NCBI RefSeq assembly: GCF_014203645.1
Contig: NZ_JACHJL010000006.1
Span: 248,001-312,000 of the forward strand
DNA length: 64,000 nt
Direction of reading: 5' to 3'
DNA from: Streptomyces zagrosensis
Lineage (GTDB): Bacteria; Actinomycetota; Actinomycetes; Streptomycetales; Streptomycetaceae
Shown piece after piece: positions 36,801 through 46,090 of the stretch. Under the pieces are notes generated by a model. That model was not told the DNA's origin. It ran no database searches and was given only the letters and a program-made list of their open reading frames with translations. Within the stretch, counting starts at the first letter, position 1. Each line of letters opens with the position of its first letter. A program made the translations under genes and the position numbers.

Positions 36801-38484
36801 GCTCGTACTGCTCCACCTCGGACGCCGCCGCACGGAGCACGTCCACCAGCGGCACGGGGCGAGTCCACCGGCGCCCGGGCTCCTCACCGGCGAGCACGAG
36901 CAGGTTCTCACCGTTACGGCGCATACGCGTCGCCAGGTGGTCCAGCTTGAACAGCGAGGACAACTGGTCCGGGTCAGCCTCGCGGGACTCCAACTCGGAG
37001 ATGAGTGAGAGCTGGCGCTGAATCAGGCCCTGGCTGCGGCGGGAGAGGTTGGTGAACATCGCGTTGACGTTGCCTCGCAGCAGCGCCTGTTCGGCGGCCA
37101 GTCGGACCGCCTCGCGGTGCACATCATCGAAAGCCGCGGCCACCTTGCCGATCTCGTCCCGGCTGTGCACACCGACCGACTCCACGGAGGTGTCCACGTC
37201 CTGCGGGTCGTGCTCGGACAGCTCCTTGACCAGCTCGGGCAGCCGCTGCTGGGCGACGTCTTGCGCGGTGTCCTGCAACCTGCGCAGCGAGCGCACCATG
37301 GAGCGAGAGACGACGAAGGCGCCGACCAGCGAGATGCCGAGCACAAGCAGGATCAGCGCACCGTTGATGAAGGCGTCTTGCTTGGCCTCAGAGCGCAGCT
37401 CGCGGGCCTTTTGCTCCATCTCCGTCAGCAGGGTCTGCTCGATCTTGGACATCGCGACGAGCTTGATGCTGTCCTGGTCGTACCAGTCCATGTAGGTGCG
37501 GTCCTCGGACGCCAAGCTGTCCGGGTCACGCAACACGCGCAGTGCGTACTTGTTCGCACCGGTGATGTCCGAGTTACCGCCGTTGAGCGGGTCCAGCAGC
37601 TCGGAGGAGTCGCCAGGGCGAATCTGGTTGAAGCGACGGAGCGCCTGCTCCTCCTTGTCCAGCGCCGTGTTCGTGTAGCGGCTGTCGTTCGCCGAGAGCT
37701 TGGGCTTCTTCGGGTGCGCGAGAGCGGCGCTGATGGAGGCGCGCTGGATGGACGCGTACTCCTTGGCGGACGAGAACGTGGCGAGCGCACGCGTCTGGTT
37801 GATCATCGCGCGGTTGCTGGTGGCCTGCGCCATGTCCTGCGAGAGCGAGAGCAGCGAGATGATCAGCTCGTTGTAGCTGACGACCGTCTGCGAGGTGTAG
37901 TCCCGGTCCTTGTACGCCTGGTCGCGAATCTCCTGGATCTTCAGGAGCTGCTTCTTGATGTCCACCAGCGTGGACTGCACGCCCTTGACCGTCGGGTCCA
38001 CCGGGTCAATCTCGTTGGTGGCCTTGGTGAACGCGACGAGCGCCTGGTCAGCCTTCTGGCGGGGCGCGATGACCTGATCGTCCTGGTCGTCCCCGGAACC
38101 CGCCAGCGGTCCGGCCGACTGGTCCCGCTCCTCCTGAAGCGCGTTGGCCAGGTCGGTCGCCTGCTGCGTCATCTCGGTGAGCAGCTTCATGTGGTCGAGC
38201 TGCTCGATGTTGTCCATCGAGTTTTGGATACGCAACGCACCCAGCGTCGTCGCGGCCACCACGGGAAGCGCAAGCAGCGAGACGAGCCGGGTACTGATCT
38301 TCCAGTTACGCAGGGCTATTCGCGGGCCGGGGCCGGTGGGGCCCTTCGCCTTCGGCCGCTCGCCGGATGACTCGTCGCCGCCGGGCGCGGTCGGCCGCGT
38401 ACTGCCATCCGCACCGCGGTCGGTGCTACCGCGCGGTTCGGGGTCCGCCGCAGCGTTGCCATCCTTCTTGAAACGTCCCTGCAC
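33868..38484 (-). CDS. cvnA1: Conservon sensor kinase-like protein with long DTG-repeat tail
   Basis: The protein has 1538 residues from the GTG at 38484 (VQGRFKKDGNAAADPEPRG). TM1 is at about 67-85, followed by a NIT sensor domain with LQEERDQSAGPLAGSG, TM2 at about 369-395, HAMP, and HATPase_c at about 580-690 (ELLENATSFSSPQTK, EIHDTGIGL). The last 850 residues are low-complexity. Residues about 970-1280 carry some 25 copies of a degenerate xRP(S/G/N)DTG(E/A/G)Y decapeptide encoded by an approximately 30-bp DNA repeat. It is longer than typical CvnA proteins. The open frame extends 67 codons upstream of the chosen start, but with poor family similarity; the start is moderately certain. Confidence 0.9.
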   Translation of the reverse strand: MQGRFKKDGNAAADPEPRGSTDRGADGSTRPTAPGGDESSGERPKAKGPTGPGPRIALRNWKISTRLVSLLALPVVAATTLGALRIQNSMDNIEQLDHMKLLTEMTQQATDLANALQEERDQSAGPLAGSGDDQDDQVIAPRQKADQALVAFTKATNEIDPVDPTVKGVQSTLVDIKKQLLKIQEIRDQAYKDRDYTSQTVVSYNELIISLLSLSQDMAQATSNRAMINQTRALATFSSAKEYASIQRASISAALAHPKKPKLSANDSRYTNTALDKEEQALRRFNQIRPGDSSELLDPLNGGNSDITGANKYALRVLRDPDSLASEDRTYMDWYDQDSIKLVAMSKIEQTLLTEMEQKARELRSEAKQDAFINGALILLVLGISLVGAFVVSRSMVRSLRRLQDTAQDVAQQRLPELVKELSEHDPQDVDTSVESVGVHSRDEIGKVAAAFDDVHREAVRLAAEQALLRGNVNAMFTNLSRRSQGLIQRQLSLISELESREADPDQLSSLFKLDHLATRMRRNGENLLVLAGEEPGRRWTRPVPLVDVLRAAASEVEQYERIELSSVPGTEVAGRVVNDLVHLLAELLENATSFSSPQTKVKVTGHALPDGRVLVEIHDTGIGLSPEDLAAINERLASPPTVDVSVSRRMGLFVVGRLSLRHGIRIQLRPSDSGGTTALVMLPVDVAQGGGKKTPPTSSGAPGSATPALGKPGAQAGGQASGPGGNGAAGLTATGPRRQVPAAGPRAELGNGSAPRRPAGGNTGGPAAPGGPSSGQPPRGGATSSGLPTRPVGASVPNNGAGGSAPSAGDFFGSGGSGNRASGGGNVPAATGDFFGGSRAGARNAANTGPEQDPGGDRPALPPRGGQDAAPAPDSGPTIAPPTGAPANAGRSGEAGSRRQLPQRGPAAELPGAPGPTAPESVADDARSADSESQRPGSSWGARRAAAADDWPTDRDARGHGEIDTTPTFPRGAAGGPGDTGEFSVPEHARGGARSGDTGEYEQPRGADTGGYARPNAGDTGEYAQPRGVGGGPGDTGAYALPSQRPGPSASDRGPGDTGQFALPAGPTGGLGDTGEYPRPSDTGAYHRPSDTGEYPRPGDTGAYGQPDTGRAGPGDTGSHPRPNDTGGYPRPNDTGAFVRPTGTGQFALPGAPAERPGDTGAYPRPSDTGEYARPSDTGEYARPSDTGEYPRPGDSGRYLRPTDSGAYAQPTDTGEYPRPSDTGGYAQPGAEDTGGYPRPDLDPATGSYAQPDTGRGGPGDTGSYQRPSDTGNYQRPSDTGEYAQPPFGRGGPGDTAQFERPDFNGPPPGRGGAHLPQGGPGVGLGGAPRAELSPAPEEDHLTGELPLPQGFDGGGTPIFDTIESRWFRSSQGPAPLGGPVQPTQADGSRAVDHSEPVRSTAAATAPLLPRRAPSQQEAAQGPDTGQQLRTSQASDGAGAAATSAADGAAAWRSSPNDERWRRAEQVREPAAGGVTSSGLPRRVPRANLVEGTAEEQPTQQGSGPQVSRAPSDVRGRLTNLRRGIQQGRQAGTDGRP
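34640..35570 (-). repeat. ~30-bp coding repeats for PSDTGEYxR decapeptides
   Basis: Some 25 degenerate units of about 30 bp, seen on the plus strand as variants of GTACTCGCCCGTGTCCGATG, encode the DTG repeats of the CvnA tail. Three units around 34910-34990 are almost identical, pointing to recent slippage or conversion. Confidence 0.9.
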
Positions 38485-39018
38485 TAGCGTCGCAACCTCT
38501 GGACCAGGCGTCCCTCCGCACATGCGGCGAGACGGTGTCGAGTCGTGAGTGACCGGCGCGCTTGAGCCCTTTCTTGTCGAGGAGCGGAGCCGCCACCGCT
38601 CGGCGCCCCTCGGCGCCCCCTGCGCGCCAGATGAATCCTGTCGGCGGTCCGTGGAATTCCAGCACAGTGCCGGATGCTCCAACAAGGGCCATGGGTCACG
38701 GTGTGGATGCGGTGACGTTACGTGTCAACAAAGTGACCGCATGTGGAAAACAATCGCCGCTATAACGGACTTTTGTGCACGTCCCACGCAGTGGTGATGT
38801 GTGTCCGGGTCGCGATGATCAAGGGCGGAACGTCAGCTTCAGTGGCGTAATGCCCGATTCCGGCTGAAGCGGTCGGCGGGCACGATGTGGCATTTGTCCG
38901 CCTCTTCGTGAGGAACCTCACATGCTGGACGTGACTGGGCTCGCGGAAACCGGGGGAGGGGCGCGTTTAGCCTGGCGCTTTACATCATCCGCGAAAACGA
39001 CAAGGTGAGGCAGAATCA
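38485..39018. other. Upstream region of the first conservon
   Basis: There is no convincing gene in these 534 bases. The AT-richer part at about 38700-38790 probably contains the conservon promoter on the minus strand. The part at 38900-39010 should hold the promoter of the small gene that follows on the plus strand. Confidence 0.45.
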
Positions 39019-39198
39019 GTGAAGACGACAATGATGTTCCGCAACATAGCCAACCCGCGGCGCACCACTCTCGCCCACCTCAAGGACGCCGAAGAGCTCC
39101 AGAGCGTGCCCGCCGACGAGCAGCCGGCCCGTTCCGTTGAGCTCCCGTCCCAGACCGCGAACCCCCGACGCACCATCCTCACCGAAGCGCCCCAATAA
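39019..39198 (+). CDS. 59-residue protein with duplicated ANPRRT motif
   Basis: The ORF starts with GTG (VKTTMMFRNIANPRRTTLAH) and ends ELPSQTANPRRTILTEAPQ. The motif ANPRRT-T/I-L occurs twice, at residues 11-18 and 47-54, separated by an acidic Glu/Asp/Pro-rich middle. AAGGTGAGG lies 8 bases upstream, a usable ribosome site. Third-position GC is high throughout. I do not recognise a family. It has no signal peptide, no Cys, and no obvious leader/core cleavage site, so it is not a clear RiPP precursor. It lies between the conservon and the gltX operon. Coding status is probable, function unknown. Confidence 0.6.
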   Translation: MKTTMMFRNIANPRRTTLAHLKDAEELQSVPADEQPARSVELPSQTANPRRTILTEAPQ

Positions 39199-39649
39199 CG
39201 CGCCACCCCTCCATAATCGCCGCCCGCCCCCTTCCCCCGCGGGCACCGCGGACGCTTCTCCAGCCCGGCTGGCACCCCCTGCGTAACTGGTCGCGATCTA
39301 CGCCCCATCTGCCCTGACAACCGCGCCGAGTGGGCGGGCCTCCCCGGCCCCCACACCGCGCCTGGCCGCGCACCGCACCTGCGCCGTCCGCGCTGCGCCG
39401 GTGACCCCGCCACGACTGGGCCGCGTGTGGCGAACCCTTGTGCTGAGCGGGCCTTAGCGCGCCGGGCGGGCGCACATGACGGGAGCCGCGTGCGGTTCGG
39501 GTGGTGGGCTGCGGCTCCGTGCTCCGTTGGGCCCCGGCCCCGTGTCGGCGCCGTGGCCCCGTGCTTTGTTGAGGGCCCCGTGGGGTCCGCCCTGCGCCCC
39601 CGCAGCCGCGTGCCCCCGCCCCGTGGCTCCGTGCTGCGCTGGGGCCGCG

Positions 39650-39740
39650 GTGCTCCGTGCCCCGTGCCCCGTGCCCCGTGCCCCGTGCTCCGTGCTCCGT
39701 GCTCCGTGCCCCGTGCCCCGTGCTCCGTGCTCTGTGCCCC
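39650..39740 (-). repeat. 13-unit mixed GGRGCAC array
   Basis: Thirteen contiguous heptamers run on the plus strand as GTGCTCC, four GTGCCCC, three GTGCTCC, two GTGCCCC, GTGCTCC, GTGCTCT and GTGCCCC. It is 91 bp, the same size as the perfect arrays elsewhere. Looser copies extend back to about 39510. The whole 39199-39991 gap has no supported gene; the promoter of the FAH gene lies in its last 150 bases, where tandem GACGGTGACGGTGACG/GACGTTG repeats also occur. Confidence 0.95.
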
Positions 39741-39991
39741 GTTGGCCTGAGCACCTTGCCCCCGCCCCGTACCGGTGCCCGTACCCGGCGCCCGGTGCGG
39801 CCCCTGACTTGACATCCGGTTCGCATCTTGACGGTGACGGTGACGATGACGTTGTCCTTGTGACGCTGACGTTGTCGTTATGACGCGTCGATGGCGCGCG
39901 GGTGCCGAAAATGCGGGTGCCGAAAACGGGGCGATAGCCTGGAGCGTCAGACTTCAGCCAGTGATCAGTTCAGTGAGGGGCAGCACTTCCC

Positions 39992-40766
<775 letters not shown>

Positions 40767-40774
<8 letters not shown>

Positions 40775-42233
40775 CGCATCTTCCGTACGTGTCCGTTTTT
40801 GTCCGTCGCCGACCGGTAACCCTCATGTGGGCCTGGTCCGCACCGCCCTGTTCAACTGGGCGTTCGCGCGCCACCACGGCGGCACCCTCGTCTTTCGCAT
40901 CGAGGACACCGACGCGGCCCGCGACTCGGAGGAGAGCTACGCACAACTCCTCGACTCGATGCGCTGGCTCGGCTTCGACTGGGACGAGGGTCCGGAGGTC
41001 GGCGGCCCGCACGCCCCGTACCGGCAGTCGCAGCGCATGGACATCTACGCCGACGTCGCCCGCAAGCTCCAAGAGGGCGGCTTCGCTTACGAGTGCTTTT
41101 GCACCACGGAGGAGCTCGACGCCCGCCGTGACGCCGCACGCAAGGCCGGCAAGCCGTCGGGGTACGACGGGAAGTGCCGCGATCTGTCGGCCGAGCAAGT
41201 CGCTGCGTACCGTGCCGAGGGCCGCACCCCGATCGTCCGCTTTCGGATGCCGGACACCCCGATCACCTTCACCGACCTGGTGCGGGGAGAGCTGACCTTC
41301 ACGCCCGAGAACGTTCCGGACTTCGGCATCGTGCGCGCCAACGGGGCCCCGCTCTACACCCTGGTGAACCCGGTTGACGATGCGCTGATGGAGATCACGC
41401 ACGTACTCCGTGGCGAGGACCTACTCTCCTCGACGCCGCGCCAGGTGGCCCTGTATGCGGCGCTCGGCGAGATCGGCGTGGGCAACGGCACCGCGCCGGC
41501 CTTCGGACACCTTCCGTACGTCATGGGCGAGGGCAACAAGAAGCTGTCCAAGCGTGACCCGCAGGCGTCGCTCAACCTCTACCGCGAGCGCGGGTTCCTC
41601 CCCGAGGGGCTGCTGAACTACCTGTCCCTGCTGGGCTGGTCGCTCTCCGAAGACCGGGACATCTTCTCCATCGACGAGATGGTCGCCGCCTTCGACCTGA
41701 CCGATGTGAACGCCAACCCGGCGCGCTTCGACCTGAAAAAGTGCGAGGCCATCAACGCCACTCACCTGCGGGCGCTCGCGCCCGACGAGTTCGTACGCCG
41801 CCTGGTGCCGTTCCTCTTTCCGGGCCGGAGCCCCAGCGAGGCCGAACTCGACCTGCTCGCCAAGGCGGCCCCGCTCACCCAGGAGCGGATGGTGGTGCTC
41901 GGCGAGGTGGTCGGCATGCTCGGCTTCCTGTTCGTACAGCCGGAGAACTTCCACGTGGACGAGGCGGACGCGGCCAAAGTGCTCACGGAGGAGGCCAAGC
42001 CGGTGCTTGCGGCCAGCATCAAAGCACTGGAGACACTGCCGGACTTCACACCCGACCCCATCCAGGCCACACTGCGCGAAGCACTGGTGGACGGTCTCGG
42101 TATCAAGCCCAAGTTCGCGTTCACGCCGCTGCGGGTCGCGGTCACCGGGCGCCGAGTCTCGCCACCGCTATTCGAGTCGATGGAACTGCTCGGCCGCGAC
42201 GAGACACTACGCAGGCTGCGAGCCGCGCTGTAG
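40767..42233 (+). CDS. gltX: Glutamyl-tRNA synthetase
   Basis: The 488-residue class Ic synthetase has the HIGH-type motif in [21 protein letters not shown] and the KMSKS-type motif as NKKLSKRDP. The length is standard. It charges tRNA-Glu and, in actinobacteria lacking GlnRS, also tRNA-Gln, with Glu then amidated by GatCAB. This fits the tRNA-Gln/tRNA-Glu cluster 480 bases downstream. The GTG start lies inside the end of the FAH gene. Confidence 0.97.
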
Positions 42234-42709
42234 CCGGCAGCCCGAGCCGATCGCGCGGTGGGCCCCGGCCTCGCCGTCTGTCGGCGTGGTCCGGTCCCTT
42301 CCTGCGTCCGGCGGGCTCAGTTGGTCCTTACGACGCCACCGCGGCCTCGTAATGCCTGCTGGGGCGGCCCTTCGGCGGCCCCGTGCCAGCCCTTCAGACG
42401 CGTGGGCCGGCCCCGCCGCCTCCGGAGGCGGCGGCACTCTCGCGGGGCTGATATCGGCGCGTACTGGCGGGTACGGGAGCCGTTGAGCGGGTCCTCCCGC
42501 CGGGCCGGCGCGCGGACCGGGCGTTGGCCTTATACGGGCGCTCCAGCGCACCTGGGGCGCCCACAGGGCAGCCGATGAGGGCGGTATCGGTTTTGGTGCG
42601 CTGCCTCCCGTCGGGTAATGTTCTTCCTGCGCCGCCCGAGAAGGGCCGAGAAGCCCGGCGGAAAGCGCAAATCCAAACAAAAATCCCCAGCAGGGGGTTT
42701 GAGTTTTGG
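42234..42709. other. gltX to tRNA cluster gap
   Basis: I see no gene in these 476 bases. CGCCTCCGGAGGCGGCGG (around 42418) forms a small hairpin and may terminate gltX. The promoter of the tRNA cluster should lie at about 42600-42690, where AAATCCAAACAAAAATCCCC is unusually AT-rich. Confidence 0.45.
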
Positions 42710-42781
42710 TGGGCTATGGTGTAATTGGCAGCACGGCTGATTCTGGTTCAGTTAGTCTAGGTTCGAGTCCTGGTAGCCCAG
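42710..42781 (+). tRNA. tRNA-Gln (CTG)
   Basis: The cloverleaf is complete: acceptor TGGGCTA/TAGCCCA with discriminator G, D-arm GGTGTAATTGGC, anticodon loop TTCTGGT (anticodon CTG) on stem GCTGA/TCAGT, and T-arm GGTTCGAGTCC. The full CCA is not encoded. It is first of five tRNAs. Confidence 0.97.
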
Positions 42782-42820
42782 CAGGAGATCTTCCATTCGA
42801 TCTCTTGATCATGCAGTGAA

Positions 42821-42893
42821 GCCCCCGTTGTGTAGCGGCCTAGCACGCTGCCCTCTCAAGGCAGTAGCGCCGGTTCGAATCCGGTCGGGGGTA
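42821..42893 (+). tRNA. tRNA-Glu (CTC)
   Basis: The acceptor is GCCCCCG/CGGGGGT with a G-U first pair and discriminator A. The anticodon loop within GCCCTCTCAAGGC has anticodon CTC. The T-arm is CCGGTTCGAATCCGG. Its anticodon stem (CTGCC/GGCAG) differs from the two other copies (CCGCC/GGCGG) by a compensated pair. Confidence 0.97.
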
Positions 42894-42955
42894 CTGATCC
42901 TGACTCCGTCACCATCCGGACAATTCCCGGAGGCGACGACGAATGGATCGCTAGG

Positions 42956-43028
42956 GCCCCCGTTGTGTAGCGGCCTAGCACGCCGCCCTCTCAAGGCGGT
43001 AGCGCCGGTTCGAATCCGGTCGGGGGTA
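42956..43028 (+). tRNA. tRNA-Glu (CTC), second copy
   Basis: This is identical in form to the copy at 43126, with anticodon stem CCGCC/GGCGG and anticodon CTC. It is separated from the previous tRNA-Glu by 62 bases. Confidence 0.97.
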
Positions 43029-43041
43029 CTGGTCTATACCA

Positions 43042-43113
43042 TGGGCTATGGTGTAATTGGCAGCACGAGTGATTCTGGTTCATTTAGTCTAGGTTCGAGT
43101 CCTGGTAGCCCAG
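43042..43113 (+). tRNA. tRNA-Gln (CTG), second copy with altered anticodon stem
   Basis: It has the same acceptor, D- and T-arms as the first tRNA-Gln. The anticodon stem is AGTGA/TCATT instead of GCTGA/TCAGT: the C-G pair has become G-U and the outer G-U has become A-U. Pairing is retained, so it should be functional. Confidence 0.95.
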
Positions 43114-43125
43114 CGCAGCATTCAG

Positions 43126-43198
43126 GCCCCCGTTGTGTAGCGGCCTAGCACGCCGCCCTCTCAAGGCGGTAGCGCCGGTTCGAATCCGGTCGGGGGTA
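43126..43198 (+). tRNA. tRNA-Glu (CTC), third copy
   Basis: This is the last tRNA of the cluster, identical to the second copy. A rho-independent terminator begins 12 bases later. Confidence 0.97.
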
Positions 43199-43209
43199 CA
43201 AGAGTATGG

Positions 43210-43242
43210 AAGAGGCCTCCCGCATTGCGCGGGGGGCCTCTT
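43210..43242 (+). terminator. Terminator of the tRNA cluster
   Basis: AAGAGGCCTCCCGC pairs with GCGGGGGGCCTCTT over 14 base pairs (one G-U) around ATTGC. It should end the five-tRNA transcript. Confidence 0.9.
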
Positions 43243-43570
43243 GCGTGTCCCGGTTTTGTGCTGGCGCGCTACGCCGCGCATCGTGCAGCCTGGCCCCACG
43301 AGAACGCTTGGCTGCGCGACGGGCTCATTCCCGGGCGGGCCGCCGCCAACGCCGAGGGCGACCTGGGGCATCTGCCTGATCAGGATGCGGTCAACCACCA
43401 CAGGGCCGCGCAGGGTTGGGGCCAATGGCGCGGACAATGCCGCGGATGCTCCAGGAACTGTCACAAGAGAAGGGCGGCGAACTCCTCGGCGACCGCGCGA
43501 CCGTACGGCTCGGGTGCTGAGGCGCGGTACTGCGTGGGGTGTGCGGAGCGAACGCCCAACGGGGCGCGGG

Positions 43571-43684
43571 GCGGCGCATGATCCTGTCGGAGCACGGAGC
43601 ACGGAGCACGGAGCACGGAGCACGGAGCACGGAGCACGGAGCACGGAGCACGGAGCACGGAGCACGGAGCACGGAGCACGGAGC
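43571..43684 (+). repeat. Perfect 13-unit GGAGCAC array with conserved left flank
   Basis: GCGGCGCATGATCCTGTC (43571-43588) is followed by exactly 13 perfect GGAGCAC units (43589-43679) and then GGAGCCGCG. The first 109 bases are repeated identically at 63041-63149. Looser GGGGCAC copies and GGCACGGAGCCGC continue to about 43760. The gap 43243-43796 has no supported gene; ORFs over it are repeat artefacts. Confidence 0.97.
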
Positions 43685-43796
43685 CGCGGCCAGGGGCGTA
43701 CGGGGCACGGAGCCGCAACTGTGTCTACGGGGCACGGGGCGTGCAGGGCGCGGGGCGTTGACGGTGTTGCCCCGTAGCGGGTGCGGTGCGGCGTCG

Positions 43797-44513
43797 TCAG
43801 TTTGAGCGGCGGAGTGCCTCGGACAGTCGCATTGCCGCGTCTATCACCGCTTGGGCGTGCATGCGGCCCGGGTGGCGGGTCAGGCGCTCGATGGGCCCCG
43901 AGACCGATACAGCGGCGACCACGCGGTTGGACGGCCCTCGCACCGGCGCGGAGACTGAGGCCACGCCCGGTTCACGCTCGCCGATCGACTGGGCCCAGCC
44001 TCGGCGACGTACGCCCGACAGCGCCGTCGCCGTGAAGCGGGCGCCCTGCAAGCCGCGGTGCAGTCGCTCCGGCTCTTCCCAGGCCATCAGGATTTGAGCG
44101 GCCGAGCCTGCCTTCATCGGCAGGGTTGATCCGACCGGCACCGTATCCCGCAGTCCGGACAGCCGTTCCGCCGCTGCGACGCAGATGCGCATATCGCCTT
44201 GGCGCCGGTAGAGCTGGGCGCTCTCGCCGGTCACATCCCGCAGGTGAGTGAGGACCGGTCCGGCCGTGGCGAGCAGTCGGTCTTCGCCGGCTGCCGCCGA
44301 GAGTTCGGCGAGCCGGGGTCCGAGGATGAACCGGCCCTGTATGTCGCGCGCCACCATCCGATGGTGTTCGAGCGCTACCGCGAGCCGATGCGCCGTGGGG
44401 CGCGCGAGCCCAGTAGCCGAGACCAGCCCGGCGAGGGTGGCCGGGCCGGACTCCAGAGCGCTCAGTACCAGAGCCGCCTTGTCGAGAACGCCGACGCCGC
44501 TAGAGTTGTCCAT
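43797..44513 (-). CDS. ndgR: IclR-family regulator NdgR
   Basis: The 238-residue IclR-type protein has an N-terminal winged helix-turn-helix ([40 protein letters not shown], of which [20 protein letters not shown] is the DNA-reading part) and a GAF-like effector domain. Its sequence [16 protein letters not shown] and its position divergent from leuC identify it as NdgR, the Streptomyces regulator of branched-chain amino acid genes and of metabolism-linked antibiotic production. The ATG at 44513 is chosen from the conserved start. A near-perfect palindrome lies 13 bases upstream, probably its operator. Confidence 0.92.
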   Translation of the reverse strand: MDNSSGVGVLDKAALVLSALESGPATLAGLVSATGLARPTAHRLAVALEHHRMVARDIQGRFILGPRLAELSAAAGEDRLLATAGPVLTHLRDVTGESAQLYRRQGDMRICVAAAERLSGLRDTVPVGSTLPMKAGSAAQILMAWEEPERLHRGLQGARFTATALSGVRRRGWAQSIGEREPGVASVSAPVRGPSNRVVAAVSVSGPIERLTRHPGRMHAQAVIDAAMRLSEALRRSN

Positions 44514-44525
44514 GCAACGATACTC

Positions 44526-44546
44526 GCGTCTCACAGTATGAAACGC
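44526..44546. promoter_or_regulatory. Palindrome in the ndgR-leuC intergenic region, probable NdgR operator
   Basis: GCGTCTCA (44526-44533) and TGAAACGC (44539-44546) form an inverted repeat with seven of eight pairs around CAGTA. It lies between the divergent ndgR and leuC starts, where an IclR regulator would be expected to control both. I did not see the same motif before leuB, ilvE or serA. Confidence 0.6.
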
Positions 44547-44659
44547 AAGTTCAATTTTTCGCGCCACCCGCCAGGCTGGAGACAGCGCCGGGCACGTACG
44601 GCGGCGCTCCCGCGAACACACGAGTTGGGTCGGCAGCGACGCCGACCGGAGGGAAAGCG

Positions 44660-46084
44660 ATGGGACGGACACTGGCGGAGAAGGTCTGGGACGATCATGT
44701 CGTCCGGCGCGCCGAGGGCGAGCCTGACTTGCTCTTCATCGATCTGCACCTGCTGCACGAGGTGACCAGCCCGCAGGCTTTCGACGGGCTTCGCAAGGCC
44801 GGACGGCGGGTGCGGCGCACCGACCTCACCATCGCGACCGAGGATCACAACACCCCCACCCTCGATATCGACAAACCGATCGCGGACCCCGTCTCGCGTA
44901 CGCAGCTTGAGACGTTGCGGAAGAACTGCGCGGAGTTCGGGGTACGTCTGCACCCGCTGGGCGATGTGGAACAGGGCGTGGTGCACGTAGTGGGCCCGCA
45001 GCTCGGGCTGACTCAGCCGGGCACCACTGTGGTCTGCGGAGATAGTCACACGTCCACGCACGGGGCGTTCGGGGCGCTGGCGTTCGGAATCGGCACCTCG
45101 CAGGTGGAGCACGTGCTGGCCACTCAGACGCTGCCGTTGGCTCCGTTCAAGACCATGGCGATCACCGTGGAAGGCGAACTGCCCGAGGACGTCACGGCCA
45201 AGGACCTGATCCTCGCGATCATCGCGAAGATCGGCACCGGCGGCGGTCAGGGCTATGTGATCGAGTACCGCGGCCAGGCCATCGAGAAGTTGTCGATGGA
45301 GGCGCGGATGACCGTGTGCAACATGTCCATCGAGGCCGGCGCGCGCGCCGGGATGATCGCCCCGGACGAAAGCACCTTCGCCTACCTCAAGGGGCGCGAC
45401 CACGCGCCCCAGGGTGAGCAGTGGGAGGCGGCGACGGCGTACTGGCGCACGCTGCGTACCGACGCCGACGCCGTATTCGACCACGAGGTGGTCATCGACG
45501 CCGCGTCGCTGGCGCCGTTTGTGACCTGGGGGACGAATCCGGGGCAGGGTGCCCCGTTGTCGGCGGCGGTGCCCGACCCCGCTTCGTACGCGGATGCCAG
45601 TGAGCGGGCGGCGGCCGAGAGGGCCCTGGAATACATGGGGTTGACGGCGGGTCAGAGACTGCGCGACATCCGCGTGGACACCGTCTTCGTCGGGTCATGC
45701 ACCAACGGTCGGATTGAGGACCTGCGCTCGGTCGCGGCCGTGATGGTGGGGCGCCAGGTGGCTGAGGGGCTACGGATGCTGGTGGTTCCCGGTTCGGTGC
45801 GGGTGGCCCTGCAAGCGGTGCAGGAGGGGTTGGACAAGGTATTCACGGCTGCCGGGGCTGAATGGCGGCACGCGGGATGCTCGATGTGTCTGGGCATGAA
45901 CCCCGATCAACTCGCGCCTGGCGAGCGTTCGGCATCCACCTCCAACCGCAACTTCGAGGGACGGCAGGGCAAGGGCGGCCGTACTCATCTGGTTTCGCCC
46001 CAGGTTGCCGCCGCCACCGCCGTGCTGGGGCATCTGGCCTCGCCCGCCGACCTCGCTCCGTCAACCGCTCCTGTGGGGGTCTGA
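44660..46084 (+). CDS. leuC: 3-isopropylmalate dehydratase large subunit
   Basis: The 474-residue aconitase-family subunit binds a 4Fe-4S cluster through VGSCTNGR and [11 protein letters not shown]. Other motifs are [23 protein letters not shown] and the RNFEGRQG substrate region. With LeuD it isomerises 2- to 3-isopropylmalate and, where CimA operates, citramalate to 3-methylmalate. GGAGGGAAAGCG precedes the ATG. leuD follows 6 bases later. Confidence 0.97.
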   Translation: MGRTLAEKVWDDHVVRRAEGEPDLLFIDLHLLHEVTSPQAFDGLRKAGRRVRRTDLTIATEDHNTPTLDIDKPIADPVSRTQLETLRKNCAEFGVRLHPLGDVEQGVVHVVGPQLGLTQPGTTVVCGDSHTSTHGAFGALAFGIGTSQVEHVLATQTLPLAPFKTMAITVEGELPEDVTAKDLILAIIAKIGTGGGQGYVIEYRGQAIEKLSMEARMTVCNMSIEAGARAGMIAPDESTFAYLKGRDHAPQGEQWEAATAYWRTLRTDADAVFDHEVVIDAASLAPFVTWGTNPGQGAPLSAAVPDPASYADASERAAAERALEYMGLTAGQRLRDIRVDTVFVGSCTNGRIEDLRSVAAVMVGRQVAEGLRMLVVPGSVRVALQAVQEGLDKVFTAAGAEWRHAGCSMCLGMNPDQLAPGERSASTSNRNFEGRQGKGGRTHLVSPQVAAATAVLGHLASPADLAPSTAPVGV

Positions 46085-46090
46085 TCAGTT

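Noticed and set aside
26518..38484. Conservon sensor as an ordinary two-component system
   Set aside because: There is no response regulator and no canonical H-box; the roadblock, DUF742 and GTPase genes define a conservon.
39019..39198. The 59-residue peptide as a lanthipeptide or lasso precursor
   Set aside because: No Cys, no Ser/Thr/Cys-rich core, no leader cleavage motif, and no maturation enzymes nearby.
42710..43198. tRNA cluster as an integration site of a mobile element
   Set aside because: No integrase, excisionase or repeated tRNA 3' end with foreign genes is seen; flanking genes are core genes in the expected order.
43225..43581. 118-codon ORF after the tRNA cluster
   Set aside because: It begins inside the terminator hairpin, has no ribosome site, and its composition does not match genes of this genome.
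43589..43679. Heptamer arrays as CRISPR arrays
   Set aside because: Units are directly contiguous with no spacers, only 7 bp long, and no cas gene is present.
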